Notes: generated by a model not told the origin, from the letters alone. DNA of 64,000 bases from Astropecten irregularis (GCA_963971285.1 OZ020254.1:992001-1056000), one strand, 5' to 3'. Positions 39,400 through 51,406 are shown, counted from the first letter of the stretch. Numbers and translations are program-made.

Positions 39400-40329
39400 C
39401 TGTAAAAGGGAAGCAGAGATAAAAATAAACCAAATCCGGTCTCATTAGAAATGTGCATGTGCACTGGAACAACATGTAATGTAACTGTATGCAAGGAAAC
39501 TTAATCCAGTTTCTGCTAAGCGATTTGAAGCTCTGGAACTCTGTAATTGACTAAATCCTAGCAAACATTTGATGACCAGGTATTTAACAAGCTCAGAGCT
39601 TCCGAGCCAACTGACCTTTTTGAGAATGCAGCTTGGAGGGCTATCTGAACATTGTTTACTTGTGACAGACAACATGGATTCCTAAACATCATTCAGATGC
39701 TCAGATTGCTCAGGTACAGATGCTCAATGTCATCTTAATGTAGGTCAACGTAGTCCAGACCTTTTCTGTCACATCAACCCACAGCTTATCATGGGTGCAT
39801 TGTGAGTTTTTCCCTCATGTTTGCAGATGTATCAACAACTCACTGTGCAACACACTAAATCGTGACTTGAGACTTTTTCATATTGCTGTTGCTTCCACAG
39901 CTACCCGCATGCTAACATTCAACAGCTTACAAATCATTTTAGCAAATGAGGGATGCACACATGTAGAGTAAAAACGCATACCATATTTCTACAATCACAT
40001 TTCTTGCCGACATGAAATATTACACCTTATTTGCTGATAAATGCAAATTTGTCGGCGATAGCTAGCACAAAAAATTCATTTTTTAATCGTTGAGCAGCAC
40101 TACAAAATAGCCCTGGAGCTAGGGGCTACACTGCAAACTACTAGAGTTCCGGTTATGTGAACAAATATGCATTGAATCTGGTTATCATCATCAAGGGGAA
40201 AGATCATAGCCTCATTTGCATGTCAGATTGTCTAAGGGATGAACGAAGGAGGTACCAAGATCAGAGCAAGAAAGAACAGTACCCCCTGGGGAACAGTGAA
40301 CATGGTGTACTGTACAGCCACAGTACCTA
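39400..40329 (-). other. TIAL1: TIAR intron 3, distal part; no other feature
   Basis: Intron 3 spans 39400-46764 (7365 bp). This part shows no repeat copy that I can match elsewhere. Confidence 0.55.
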
Positions 40330-40500
40330 CAAGCCTTGAATTTAACAGAGGTTACGGAGGCCATGGCCTTCATTATCCTGGTTCTTGGCCTTGGTACCCC
40401 CTTCAAATGTTTCCATAGACATTATGATTTTCCAATGGAAGTGTCCCTTGCAATGGAAAAGTGGCCTTGCCCCTTTTAGAGCCAAATTCAAGGCCTGCAC
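40330..40500 (-). repeat. Dispersed repeat, copy 2 (with 35432-35606)
   Basis: Same ordered strings as the copy at 35432, in the same orientation. The minus-strand peptide here contains GSKRGKATFPLQGTLPLENH. The frame breaks within the unit, so it is not a functional exon. Confidence 0.7.
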
Positions 40501-40975
40501 CTGTACTGTTTACCTGTAGATAGGTGCACCACCTGACACACTTCTGTACCCCTGGATTTAATACCCTGATATACATGCAGAACTTTCCTCTAAGCAGTGC
40601 TTGCATATCATGTACACAATGTACACTTGCCAAGCAACACACACTCTTGGCTTCTCAGTGCCATGCTATCTGATACCGCAATGAATTTACATGAACTTGG
40701 GAAGTGGAATGATCTGGCTGTTCCAGGTAGTCCTGGCACAAACAACCTCTGGAGGGTAACTGGGTTCAATTGTTGACACTAGGTACTGGGAATATTCAAA
40801 CTGTGCAGGTCAGTGGTCAACAGTGCTGTTGGGTTCATGCCAACTGCTCCAAATTAGGTTTTAAAAACGAGAGAGAGAGAGAAAAAAAGCCATATCTACA
40901 TTAAAACTGTCAGATTTTCAAGATCTTGGCACTGATGCATACATATGTTGCAATTGGGCACAGAACACTGTATGG
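40501..40975. other. Intronic sequence, no feature seen
   Basis: Ordinary sequence with a short GA run at 40869-40885. Confidence 0.4.
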
Positions 40976-41112
40976 GTCTTTACAAAACCAGGCTTGAGGC
41001 TAAGCCTGGATCTAAATGGCGCTACCGCCATTTGAGGCCCACAAAACGAAATGAAGGCATTAGGTCACATGACGAAGCCTAAGACAGGCTCCAGCTTCGC
41101 AATGTACAGGGC
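40976..41112. mobile_element. Partial copy of the CCAGGCTTGAGG element
   Basis: Shares 'accaggcttgagg', 'catttgaggcccacaaaa', 'cacatgacgaagcc' and 'aggctccagcttcgc' with the longer element at 23138-23487. The right end is truncated. Confidence 0.65.
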
Positions 41113-41124
41113 AGACAATTTAAT

Positions 41125-41220
41125 CCGAGCAGGATCTTTCTCAAAGGCTTAGCTCTAATATCGATCCTAGCAGGATCTTTCTAAAAGGCTTCAAGATCCT
41201 GCAAAGATTGAAACGCCAGG
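41125..41220. repeat. Decayed copy of the 5635 hairpin repeat
   Basis: Contains 'gatcctagcaggatctttct' twice in variant form, together with 'aaaggctt' and 'aagatcctgc', followed by 'ccacctaactccaagca' as in the flank of the 5635 hairpin. Self-complementarity is reduced. Confidence 0.6.
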
Positions 41221-44200
41221 TCCACCTAACTCCAAGCAGAGAAAACCTAGATCTGACTGAAAACCATGTGTGCATCAGTGAAGTAACAGATCTACAAATG
41301 CCATGCTAATGCAGTGTGCTGAAATTGATATTATTGCACACAACTTCCTTGTAAACATTTCCATCATAACTACTAGTATGTTTTATAATAACATATGTTT
41401 TCCATGAACAAAACAAAATGTTAATATACTACAAGAACCTACTTAACAGGTATAAAGTCCATAAACTATTACGCAACTATCAATGTTTCGGCTAACCCTA
41501 CATATTTCTTACTAATGTATATTTGGGTCATGACGAGGTCACGAGGACATGATTTGTAATGCATGCGTTTCCCAATAACATGATAGAGGACAGTCAATGT
41601 CAAGCTTGTAGTGAGTGCAAGTTTGTACTTCAAATATCAAAATGAAACTTAAAAGGGAAACAATGACAAAGATAGTAGGAGGTCTTAGTGAGGGTAAACA
41701 GTAACACAAACATGGTTCCATGTGCATGTCATCTGCATGGGGAAAAGCCAGTACAAATCTTGCTCCAACATGGTGGCAGGAGCCATCGACAAAAAAGGGA
41801 GAAATAATCAAAGGAGACCTGTTCTCAGATCTCTGAAGGACCCAGCAGACATGACAGCTTACAGGCCGGAAAATATTAATTCATCTTGTGATGTCTTGAG
41901 TTATCCAAAGATTTGAGATCTTTTTTCCCACAACAAAGTGAACGAACCCACACACAGTACAGTATAAAAATGTGTCTTAACATGTTCATGTATTCATGTA
42001 ACCACATTTACATATATTCAAACCAGTTCCGCGGAATCAGCCTCCAATGATTATTAAAGCAAAACAGCATTAGGACTAAACTGCATTTGAGAAATCAAAG
42101 ACGAAGGCTACAAACATACGGTGGCCTTTTTCCAGCATGTTTCAGATTAATTCAATTCCTTGTCTCATTCAATTCCTCTTTCATTCAATAGATATGTACG
42201 TGCCACCTGTGTGTCCGTGAAACATTCCGTGGGCAGGTGAAGTCATTCAATGTGATAAGTTTGACAGTCAATCGTGCTTTAAACCTGATTCATCTTCAGA
42301 ATAAGTGCATGTGAATTGCATTCAGAGCGACAGCGCCTTCACACATTTTGTGAAGAGCGCCGGCCGGGGGAATTTGATCAATTCCACTGACGACCCGACA
42401 TGTCACATCTAAATAACATTTGATGCTCATCATTTTCCAGTTTTTTTGTTTGGTCCAATAAAACCAGTCAACGGTTGGCAGGTCAAGTCACGCAGCCCTA
42501 TCGTCAAAAATGAATTACCGGTAAATAAATAAACAATAACTAAGAAAAATAAATAATAAAATAACAAAATAGATACACAAATACACAAATTAATAAATGG
42601 CATTCGATAAAAATCATACTAAAAATTACTAGTATCAAAATGCATCAGGCCCTCCTAACTCCAAGCAATTAATAGATATATTTTAAAGCAAATAGCAAAT
42701 GACTATTTAAATGGCCCTTTTTATAAGTTTTGTGATTTCGTTCAAAGATGATGAAAAAAAAAATACAAAACTGACTATAGGTATTATTTTGTTTGTTTCA
42801 TTCTTCAATTTGAATCAGCCATATTACAATTGAAAGTCATTCCAAAAAGCTTGGGGACATTTGTGATGGTGTCCTCATTATATACATGTAGCTTGCACAA
42901 TGTATTAAATCCTAATTTTACATACGTATACATTCTGTAATACAAATGTAAAGCAGCATGGATGTACTCAATTTCATTCTAATAATTTAAAGACCAGCTG
43001 CAAATTGACACTCATTATCCAAATGATAATAGATGTACTGTATGTTTACGGATGTAACATGAATGTCATGAACACCACTGACAAATCGTGCCCCAGTTAG
43101 GTAAAATGACCCATATGTTGTATGCAAATGAGATGTTTTTACTATACTACATGTATTTAACATGTACTTATGCTTAATTATGTTAGCAAGGGTTCTTGTG
43201 TAGTCAGATGAGAGCCACTCTTAAGGTGCAATGCGTAACAAATTTAGAGCAGCAGCCTGTACAATTCTGCACAAAAAAAAAGACGATCTAAATTGTTCCC
43301 AAGCACTAGAATACAATGTGTTGTCATAATGAGTGAAATGTAGCAACATCCAAATGAAATTTCAGTCTACAGTATCAGGGGCTACTGTCCAGAACCTGTC
43401 TTAGAAAAAGAGCTAAGTCTACTTATTCTATTCTTGTTGCAAGACAATAGATCCAATTTCACGTTAAGTAAATGTTGCAACATTACTACAGACTTTGATT
43501 GCCTTCAAACTGTACAAATTGATTATGGCTCCTACAATTTCAAGAAACTAAAATTCCCTTAACTTTATCCTGAATGCATTTTCAAAATTCAAGGGTATCA
43601 TTTTGATCTACTTCCAATAATAAAAAAGAATGGTTGCTTGGAGTCATAGGTTTCAGGTCCAGCACCATAGCCACCTATATGTACAGTAGCTAGAGGGATG
43701 TAGAGTGGCTGCTTCCACACTTACAGTACAAACCTCATATATCCGTGAGTGAATAAATGATATGCACTTGGCCACAAGATGACCATAACGTATCGCAGAA
43801 TCCCTAGACTTATTATTTCTAATGGACGGCATTTATTCTCAAATCCCCCGCCTTTCCCCAGACATTTTCCTTGATTTTCCAGAATGTGGCAGGAACCAAA
43901 TCTTTACACAGGCCCACATACAGCCTGTCACAGGCAAAACGAAGCTAGACAGGTTTCATCCATCTTCTTACTGCCAATTTCAGAACACCACCACCCATCT
44001 TTGACAACTACAGAGGGAGCCATGCATCCAGCATGTTGGCCAACAACGAGCGCTACTTACATATCGGAAAGGACTGAGTACACTTCAAGTGTTTGCGTCG
44101 CAATTCACTTTTGCATTATGCATGATGAGTCTCAGTCTGATTTAAACTATGATATACACTGTATAACCCTTCGCCAGAAGGGGGTTATTGTCCGAATTCA

Positions 44201-45408
44201 GCATTTTCATTTTGCAATATTCTTTTTCTTATGATGTTTTGGACAAACAATCGATTGTTTGAGTATCAAATCTGAAAGAAAAAGAATTTTAGTGGAAAAA
44301 AATAATTAAAAACCAACAAAAAGAGAAAAATGGGTTTACCTCCCCTCCCCAGGGATGCTCCTCAACTGGAGAGAGAAAGAAAAAGACAAGATATGTAGGA
44401 ACTTGGGTATGAGATGGGGGAGGGGTGGACGTGAGAGTAAGTGTGTAATGGCATCCAATCTATGGACTAATAACAAAAGGGACCAAGATTGGAACAAGGT
44501 CCATGATTGGAAAGAACGTACAAAACCAATGGAGCTGCTGCCTAAAAGTTTGAATCCCAAATATTAAAGGACCAATAGGGGGTCCACGATTGGATGGGTG
44601 GGTTTGCTCTTGGACTTGTTCAGCACCAGCCCTAAGGTCACTAGAGGTCATGTCTTTATTCCTTTTGTTAATTAAGACACATGTAAGTCATTCCATTATC
44701 AAAATTAAATAATGTACTGCACTTTCACAAACACTAAACAAAATGTTTAAAAAGGGCAATGCTGTTCTAATCACTTTGGACGAAACTGACAACTCGTTAA
44801 GTACATGTACATGATGTGCACATTCTACCGGGCACGTCACTGCACTGGTAGTGTGACCAACAACAAACCAGATGATCGGCACTGGATACATGCATTACAG
44901 GCAATACACTGAACTTTCTCATATCCCACATCTATACTGTAGTACTGGAATGATGTAACACACTCGTACTGCATTACACACATTGAAACAAAGCACATAT
45001 GTGATGGGCCTGACACAGCGCGGCAGCAGAAACAACTCAAAGTCAATCAAATGCAATTCAACTGTAAAATCAACTGCCCTGGGAAAAAATAATAATAACA
45101 TTAATAAATATAAATAAATAAATATTAAACAAATAAATAATGGTCATGCTATCTTGTGTTGTGCATGGTTTTGGCAGCCATTCATTTATTTCTATGGCAA
45201 GAAATAGCAACTGTGGTGAAGCATCTCAATGTAAATTTGAAAACTACCAATATCTGTCTCAAGGTACTACTGTTGGACTTCACTTAGCTTTGTAAAGCCC
45301 ATGCACACTCAACAGTGTGTTTACAAATTACACTGCACATGTATGGAACTTGCTGGTCCAACATGGCCAAAGTAAAAAGTGTATACCACAGGCGGTTTGC
45401 AACAGATA
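41221..45408. other. TIAR intron 3, middle part; no gene seen
   Basis: AT-rich intronic sequence. 'tgcatcaggccctcctaact' at about 42640 repeats the hairpin flank. TACATGTA strings are frequent. Several 60-116 codon frames (for example 43884-44234) have no recognisable domain. Confidence 0.45.
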
Positions 45409-45564
45409 CCAAGGGCTGATTACACTAACACTTTGCGATCATCGCTAAAGCCCAAATCCATCGCTAAACAGAAAACCCATCGCTACTTTGCATAGCAATT
45501 TTCCGTTAAGCGATGAATTTGGGCTTTACGATGATTGCAAAGCGTTAGTGAAATCGGCCCCTGG
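45409..45564. mobile_element. Foldback element, 156 bp, long arms
   Basis: The left arm (CACTTTGCGATCATCGCTAA, GCCCAAATCCATCGCTAA) is matched inverted by the right arm (TTAAGCGATGAATTTGGGC, ACGATGATTGCAAAGCG). The outer ends are CCAAGGGCTGATT and AATCGGCCCCTGG. The arms are about 65 bp each with a short spacer, and there is no coding sequence. It lies in TIAR intron 3, so the transcript would carry a long hairpin. Confidence 0.85.
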
Positions 45565-46330
45565 CCAGGCATAGACTATGTCTGGGGTCCTCGGCTTCTC
45601 CAGTTTGAAAAAAAATAATAATAATGACGTAAAATAACAACTTCCATACATACTGTAGGATCATGTGTAAAACCCTTAAAAAAGCCCAACCTATTAAATT
45701 CTTTGATTGAACATTGTATGTATGTTTAAGAAATACAATTTATTCCCATGTGTATGTTTAACACAGATCCTCTACATGTATGTCTAAATACACATATTCA
45801 TTTAGTAGCGCTTGATATCTATTAGAAATAAAAAAAAAAATTGGCATGTAACACTAAAATTGTGAATTGCATTTGCCATGGGAAAAAATACATCATTCAT
45901 GGCACTAGTTGCTCAAGGCATTGGTGGACAGCAGATCCGATGCACATGCTTGATACAAAATGATGAGTTTCATTTTCACTACATGAATCATGTTCTGAAA
46001 CATAATATTCCTATAAGTCTTTGTCACAAGATGGAGTTGTGAACAGGCTTCACCAACAGAGGGCAGCAAACACCTCTAACGGTGAATGCTCAGTTATGAT
46101 GTATAATTATAATGTTAAAAAGCAAGCTTCATTCAAAGAATATGCGCATTTTAGAAAAATGATGTTCTTCTGTCAGTATTAAGACATTATGGGGGAACAA
46201 CATGGAACTATGGAACTGATGGAACTCTATGGTCTCACATCAATTCTAACAACTGTTACATCTTCAGAATATGACAACCCAAATGCGATTCAAGACATTG
46301 TCACCTCAGAAGTGCACTTAATTTTGTGTC
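45565..46330. other. Intronic sequence, no feature seen
   Basis: AT-rich TIAR intron sequence with no supported feature. Confidence 0.4.
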
Positions 46331-46532
46331 ATTAACCCCATCCCTCAGTCTTACCACACAAGACAAGGGCTGCTAACCACCACAGTCTCCACAGGGGAAC
46401 TGGATCATACACCACGTATTACCACAAAAACCACACTGCGGTGTATCGTGGTATGTAAGATATACCACACTTACATGCAGGAATAACCATGTGTGGTAAA
46501 CTGTGGTACTGGTATGCATGTGGGTTAGGGTT
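46331..46532 (+). mobile_element. TACCACA-rich element, copy 1
   Basis: Begins 'attaaccccatccctcag' and ends 'gtgggttagggtt', with repeated taccaca/tgtggta motifs and partly inverted ends. It is clearly related, in opposite orientation, to 49810-50016 (shared: 'taccacagt', 'accaca...aaccacactg', 'ggtgtat', 'aaccatg', 'gtggtaaactgtggta'). It lies just downstream, in the sense of the gene, of TIAR exon 3. Confidence 0.8.
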
Positions 46533-46764
46533 AAGTAAGACTTTTAGGAGTTAGAGTATATTGTATGTCAATTGTTACTATCACCGACAATCCTGTGCAA
46601 GTGTTTGGTGTAAATAACAACCTTTTTCCTGCAAACATATCAATTTATGCAAATGAGGACATGTCAATAAGGAAATAATGAACTTGATATGCTGACAGGA
46701 CTGCATGTACTTCCTTTTGTTGAAAATTCATTGCAATTTGAATCGAATACAAATCTCCACTTAC
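46533..46764 (-). other. Proximal part of TIAR intron 3
   Basis: Begins with the consensus donor gtaagt of exon 3. No other feature. Confidence 0.5.
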
Positions 46765-46858
46765 TTCATTCATCATTTTACATGTTGTACTTCCTAACTC
46801 GGAGAAGATACCGTATAAAAGCTCTTCCGAAACCTGCCTGCTGAGATTGCCCACGTAC
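46765..46858 (-). CDS. TIAL1: TIA-1/TIAR RNA-binding protein, exon 3 (start of RRM1)
   Basis: This 94-bp exon supplies the last base of a Leu codon and 31 further codons, beginning YVGNLSRQVSEELLYGIFSE and ending CKMMNE. With the Leu split across the junction it gives RTLYVGNLSR, the RNP2 strand in the form found in TIA-1 and TIAR. The helix and CKM strand follow as in the family. The acceptor is AG after a weak pyrimidine tract (tctcccatccaattatccatccag), and the donor is GAA|gtaagt in phase 0. Exons 3 and 4 together complete a canonical RRM1. Intron 2 upstream is 4516 bp. Confidence 0.92.
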
Positions 46859-46976
46859 CTGGATGGATAATTGGATGGGAGAAACAAATGGTCAACAGTA
46901 TAATACTCAAGATTACAAATCAAATTTTGTTTTCATTTCATTCTCGACAAGCAAAAGGATCCATTCTGTGAAAACC

Positions 46977-47174
46977 CAGACCTTGCGTTAACTTGTCCTG
47001 GCTAGCCCACCGGGCTAGATTACTTCAGATTTTACTAGCCCATTTAGATTTTTACTAGCCCATAGTTATGCTGATCCATACCTTAACATGTAGGTTCTTA
47101 TTTTTGTTAGTTGCCCACCGGGCAACCAAGGAAGTGAGTCTAGCTAGCCCGGGCTAGTACTATTTCGAGCCCTG
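46977..47174. mobile_element. Small element with CTAGCCC ends
   Basis: The right end, read inverted, is CAGGGCTCGAAATAGTAC followed by TAGCCCGGGCTAGC. The left end is CAGACCTTGCGTTAAC followed by CTAGCCCACCGGGC. ACTAGCCCAT repeats lie inside. The ends and internal CTAGCC motifs resemble the 1.76 kb element at 37088. No clear target duplication. Confidence 0.65.
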
Positions 47175-47844
47175 ATAATATTGTGCATTTTATGAAACTT
47201 GTATTTTAACTTTTACATTTGGAGAGAATTCACTAGACATACATACTGCACATACATGTACATGTACTTTTATCTTTAAAAAAAAAAAAAAGGGAAATGT
47301 ACCAGTTTACATTTATCTCAACAACCCAACCCAACATGTCTAAGCTTCTGATTAACAACTGGTACACATTGTAGAAAGCTGAGGATGTACTCTTATTGAC
47401 TAGTATTTACAACATGACTCATTTTTCACAGAAGAACCTTTGCTGTACATGTAGGTCACAAGCACACACTGTGACACATGTACATGAGACGGAGTAAGGC
47501 CACTTGTACATTGTACCAGGGCCAAGAAAAATCCACACACAGCTTCCCTTCCATGCTTTATACTACATGTATGTACAGTACACTAGGCACTCATGTACAT
47601 GTATCACCTGTTGATCCCACTTCTTTAGTCAACATTTTGGACGTCCGTATTATCAGTGTGATGATACATACAGTATATATCTCTACACGTGTAGGCTTTA
47701 TATAATTTCTGGACCAAAGGTGGCTTATGGATATTTTGGTAATAATAATAATAATTTGGCAGGCTTATCATCCTTAATTGCAGCTGGGGTATTGCATTTG
47801 AAGGATGCCGCTTAATACAAAGTGATACAGTTACCGGCATTCAT
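47175..47844. other. TIAR intron 2; no gene seen
   Basis: TACATGTA-rich sequence at 47255-47270 and 47560-47600, and a TAA repeat at 47740-47755. No coding signal. Confidence 0.45.
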
Positions 47845-48082
47845 GGGCTCCCTTGGCTGCCAGCCACATCAACCTATATGATCATTGAGCACAGCCTGAG
47901 ATTGAAAGTGTTTGATTTTTGTGGAGGGAGGAAAACTGGAGCACCCTGAGAAAAACCCTCGTAGCATAGGAGAGAACCAACGCACAACACTACTCACATA
48001 TGACCCGAGCTGGGATCGAACCCGGGCCACATCGGCGAGTGCCTAACGCACTTGCCACCCTTGCCACCACCTACCGGGGTAC
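47845..48082 (-). mobile_element. tRNA-related SINE
   Basis: On the minus strand the unit starts near 48080 with ACCCCGGTAGGTGGTGGCAA and carries GTTCGATCCCAGC, the B-box of a tRNA-type RNA polymerase III promoter. A body follows with 'ggttctctcctatgctacga', 'tctcagggtgctccag' and 'ctcaggctgtgctcaatgat'. This arrangement (tRNA-like head, fixed body) is typical of SINEs in invertebrate deuterostomes. It lies in TIAR intron 2 in the same orientation as the gene. Confidence 0.75.
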
Positions 48083-48567
48083 TTAAAACTCTGACCATAG
48101 AGTAAGGATCTATTCCTTAATACTCTGTATGCTCCGACAGGGACTTCGTCAGAAAGTACACTATAGTTAACAGGAAACCAGGCTTGGGTAAAACCCCTTA
48201 CCACACTTTGAGTATTGGGTACCAGTGTCTTATAAAAGTCTGTAATATATGATACCAATTAATAACCGGTATCACATTGAGAGATGGGTTGCACGAAACT
48301 GATCCAGTAAGCTCTGTCTACAACACATGTACATATGTGATTAATGAACACACGTTCATCTCCACAACCACACTGCTTCAACATGTTCAATGTATGTGCG
48401 ATCAGAACTGTGATTGTTTATAAATGAAAAGGACTAGGATTCAAGGATTGGGGTTAACCATACTAAGCAATAACTAACTATAGCAGTATGTACATGTTTG
48501 TGGTTTCATGACTTCTGACTGCCAAACAAAGAAAGCTAATTGACTATTAGGGACACCACCAAGTTAG
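48083..48567. other. Intronic sequence, no feature seen
   Basis: Ordinary AT-rich sequence in TIAR intron 2. Confidence 0.4.
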
Positions 48568-48639
48568 GGCTGGATAGCTCAGTTAGTAGAGTGCATGTAC
48601 GGTGTTCAGGAGGTCGCCAGTTCGAATCCCGCTCCAGTC
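48568..48639 (+). tRNA. Degenerate tRNA-like sequence (pseudogene or SINE head)
   Basis: The 72-nt stretch has a fully paired 7-bp acceptor stem (GGCTGGA with TCCAGTC, one G-T pair), a paired 4-bp D stem (GCTC with GAGT), an A-box-like TAGCTCAGTTAGTAGAG and a B-box GTTCGAATCCC. The anticodon stem has two mismatches, the T stem has two mismatches, and the position before the anticodon is C instead of the invariant T. The triplet at anticodon position is GGT (Thr). These faults argue for a relic rather than a working tRNA gene. Confidence 0.65.
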
Positions 48640-49809
48640 AATTTTTCTTTGTTCAGCTTTCAATGACTTAAAATACAGTCAGTTTCCCTTGTGGTTATAA
48701 TTATTTGATGATAATAATAACTATTAACTAACAATATCTACAAAAGTTTAATTTAACTGATTCATATAAAAATTTTGAATCTATTTCATAAAGTCATGAT
48801 GTTACTTGTCTTCACATTGCTACATGTTTTTGTGTCATAGTCTAGCAATGTAAACCAAGTTTAATATTTTTCCCAATAAGAATCATGGTCCTTTTCCTGG
48901 TACAGCACACGTACAGTAGATACTCCAGTATTCAATTAAAACAATAGGGTGTGCTTTTGCAAGGGGAAGTGTGCCCAGATATGACTAGCCTTAAGTAAAC
49001 AACTGAAGCTGAAATAATATGTGTAGGGTAGACCATGTACATGTGGCTGAATATGAAATGACAAATGGAATCTAATATGACAAATGTAATGATACACTTG
49101 AATGAAAGAATGGAGTATATTGTAATCTGAACCCGACCTCCATTTGTAACTAGGGTCATCTAACTGGAGCCAATGCTACTGAACACTAACAAAAACATTT
49201 TCATGATAATGAAGTGTGCTTTTTTCCCAAGTGAACGAGAAATTTTGGTTGCCCGTTAAACATGCATGTTCACCGCGACCTTTCAGTTTTATCGATAAGG
49301 CTCTGGAAGATTGGCAAATTTCACATGACAAATAAAATCGGCAATTGTGCGGTGCTTTGAGACATGTTCTAGGCCCAAATTTAAGGCAAGATTTGTTACA
49401 AGTAAAGTGGAACACCGATATACCAGACATTCGGCTATACTGAACATCATTCTTGGCTCCCAATGTTTATGTACAATGTTATAGTGGTGTTCCACTGTAC
49501 TCCCAAAGTGTAGTTTGATGTACATGTACTGATCTTCTAGCATTCTACTGTACCAGTAAGTGTATGTTTACATTGGCTCTTTTATAAATATAAATCAATA
49601 CATGAATTTCCGGATCATAATTTTGATATTTGATATTAAAAGTCACATGAATGCTAAACACAGGCTACAGGTTACAAGTCATCTGATTTCCTGAAAACAA
49701 TTCCTGATTTCTTAAAAGTTAGGAATATCACTATCTTGGACTAACTTAAGGAAATTTATTCAGGAAACTTACTTTTTATGAAATAGACCTGCTTGGAAAT
49801 GTTGGCAGG
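48640..49809. other. TIAR intron 2; no gene seen
   Basis: AT-rich sequence with no supported feature. Overlapping minus-strand frames at 49176-49543 lack recognisable content. Confidence 0.4.
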
Positions 49810-50016
49810 TGTAACCCTAACCCTCCTGTATACCACAGTTTACCACGCATGGTTCTTCCTGAGCCTAGTGTGGTATCCTATATACCAGAATACACCACAG
49901 TGTGGTTTGTGTGGCATTGCTCGGTTTATGATCTAGTCTCCCTGTGAGGACTGTGGTAATGTGTGGTAAGCAGCTCTTATCTTGTATGGCAAGTGCTGAG
50001 GGTTGGGATTAATGGG
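49810..50016 (-). mobile_element. TACCACA-rich element, copy 2 (inverted relative to copy 1)
   Basis: Its reverse complement reads 'attaatcccaaccctcagca ... agagctgcttaccacaca ... aaccacactgtggtgta ... aaccatgcgtggtaaactgt ... gggttagggtt', colinear with 46331-46532. It lies upstream, in the sense of the gene, of TIAR exon 3. Confidence 0.8.
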
Positions 50017-51374
50017 ACTGAGATTGAATCAATAATTAATCAATCAATTGATTATTTAATTATTAATTTTCGAACCTACCACCCCTTAATAACAAAAAGA
50101 AAATTCGCACAGATGGTTCCATTATCTCTTAAAGAAAAAGGATTAGAACACTGGGCCTGAAATGTATACTTTAGAAAAATCATATTCATGATTGTTTTTT
50201 TATGTCCACTCATTCACATTGAATTGGGATATTGTCTGGAAGGAGAGGTTCAATGAATCTGTATTGTCCCTAATTATAAGCTCATTGTGGTGAAACTACC
50301 CCATGATTAGCATTTGAAAATTTGTCTTTTTCAAGCAGCGAACAATCTGCAAGCCCCAAACACAGATACGGTGACACAGATTACGTCCACCACGAATTTG
50401 GTGGTACTGTCCAACAGTATTCAACCATTGTGTGCCCGCATGCATGTTTATGCTGAGCTCCCTGCACACACAGCCTGGCTAGATAGACTCCCTGAACAGG
50501 TGCCTAATAATCCTGACAGGTGAATAAAAAACCTGTGCAGAAGGGGTTAAGGGGATATATTTGGTTTTAGCAGGTGGCGTGTACCAATGGAAATGTATCC
50601 CATCATGGTGCAATTGTTTGGTGCACATCCACAGAAAGGCATGTTGAAAAAATGGTTTGGTTGAATGCTACCGCTAATGCATGTGTTCTGCAAAATAACG
50701 AGCGGCAACACCAACAGTGATCTTTCAGCAATCTTGGTGACCAAAACTAAAAGAAATTTATTCTTCTTCAAAATGTTGCGGTTCAATTACAAAATTGAGA
50801 ATGCATAAAACCATTACAGATGTAGAGGAGAATTCTCGATCGTCATAGGACTGGAGGACAGAGAGCATAGCTCCGTTCTGCAATGTTTCACAAAAATGTC
50901 ATCAATACAAATTACAATAATTTAGTCTTTTTTAAATCCCACAAGCTTAAATCACCACTGTAAGCCACAGGGCTACATGGCTCACAGTCAAATGGTTACA
51001 TCTTTTCAATAAAATCTGAGAAAACTCTCTATCCATTGTCACAATGACACTTGACAGTCACAACTGAATGACAATATTCACTCAATAAATGCACAATACT
51101 TTACCACTTCACTTCAAAAATAAATAGCATCAAAAAACTTTTCCAATATAAATTAATGTAGGGCAGACTCCAGTGTCCTCAAGCTTCATACACAATCAGA
51201 AAAGAGAACGGCAGAGCGCCAGATATTTTTCAAATTCATTAAAAATAGTCGGTGGAACACAGTCAATGTCAGTTGAACAAATAAACACGTGTAAAATTGC
51301 ATTGGAAAGTTGGACTTGTTACAACGTTACACCACACGAAGTTTGCCGGTTGGCGAAAAGACATGGGTACTTAC
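50017..51374. other. TIAR intron 2, 5' part; no gene seen
   Basis: AT-rich intronic sequence with no further feature. Confidence 0.45.
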
Positions 51375-51406
51375 AGCGTACGTGACATCGAATCGGCGAC
51401 ACATTC
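51375..51406 (-). CDS. TIAL1: TIA-1/TIAR RNA-binding protein, exon 2 (32-bp microexon)
   Basis: The exon lies between a good acceptor (tctatttctgcag) and the consensus donor gtaagt. Joined to exon 1 (ending CAG, phase 0) it reads ECVADSMSRT plus two bases of a Leu codon, which exon 3 completes to give SRTLYVGNLSR. The join is frame-perfect and restores the residues that precede RNP2 in the family (human TIAR: RTLYVGNLSR). This is strong evidence for the whole model. Intron 1 between exons 1 and 2 is only 82 bp. Skipping this exon would break the frame (32 is not a multiple of three), so its inclusion could control whether full protein is made. Confidence 0.9.

Noticed and set aside
48568-48639. 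Functional tRNA-Thr gene
   Set aside because: Two mismatches in each of the anticodon and T stems and loss of the invariant T before the anticodon. Kept only as a tRNA-like relic.
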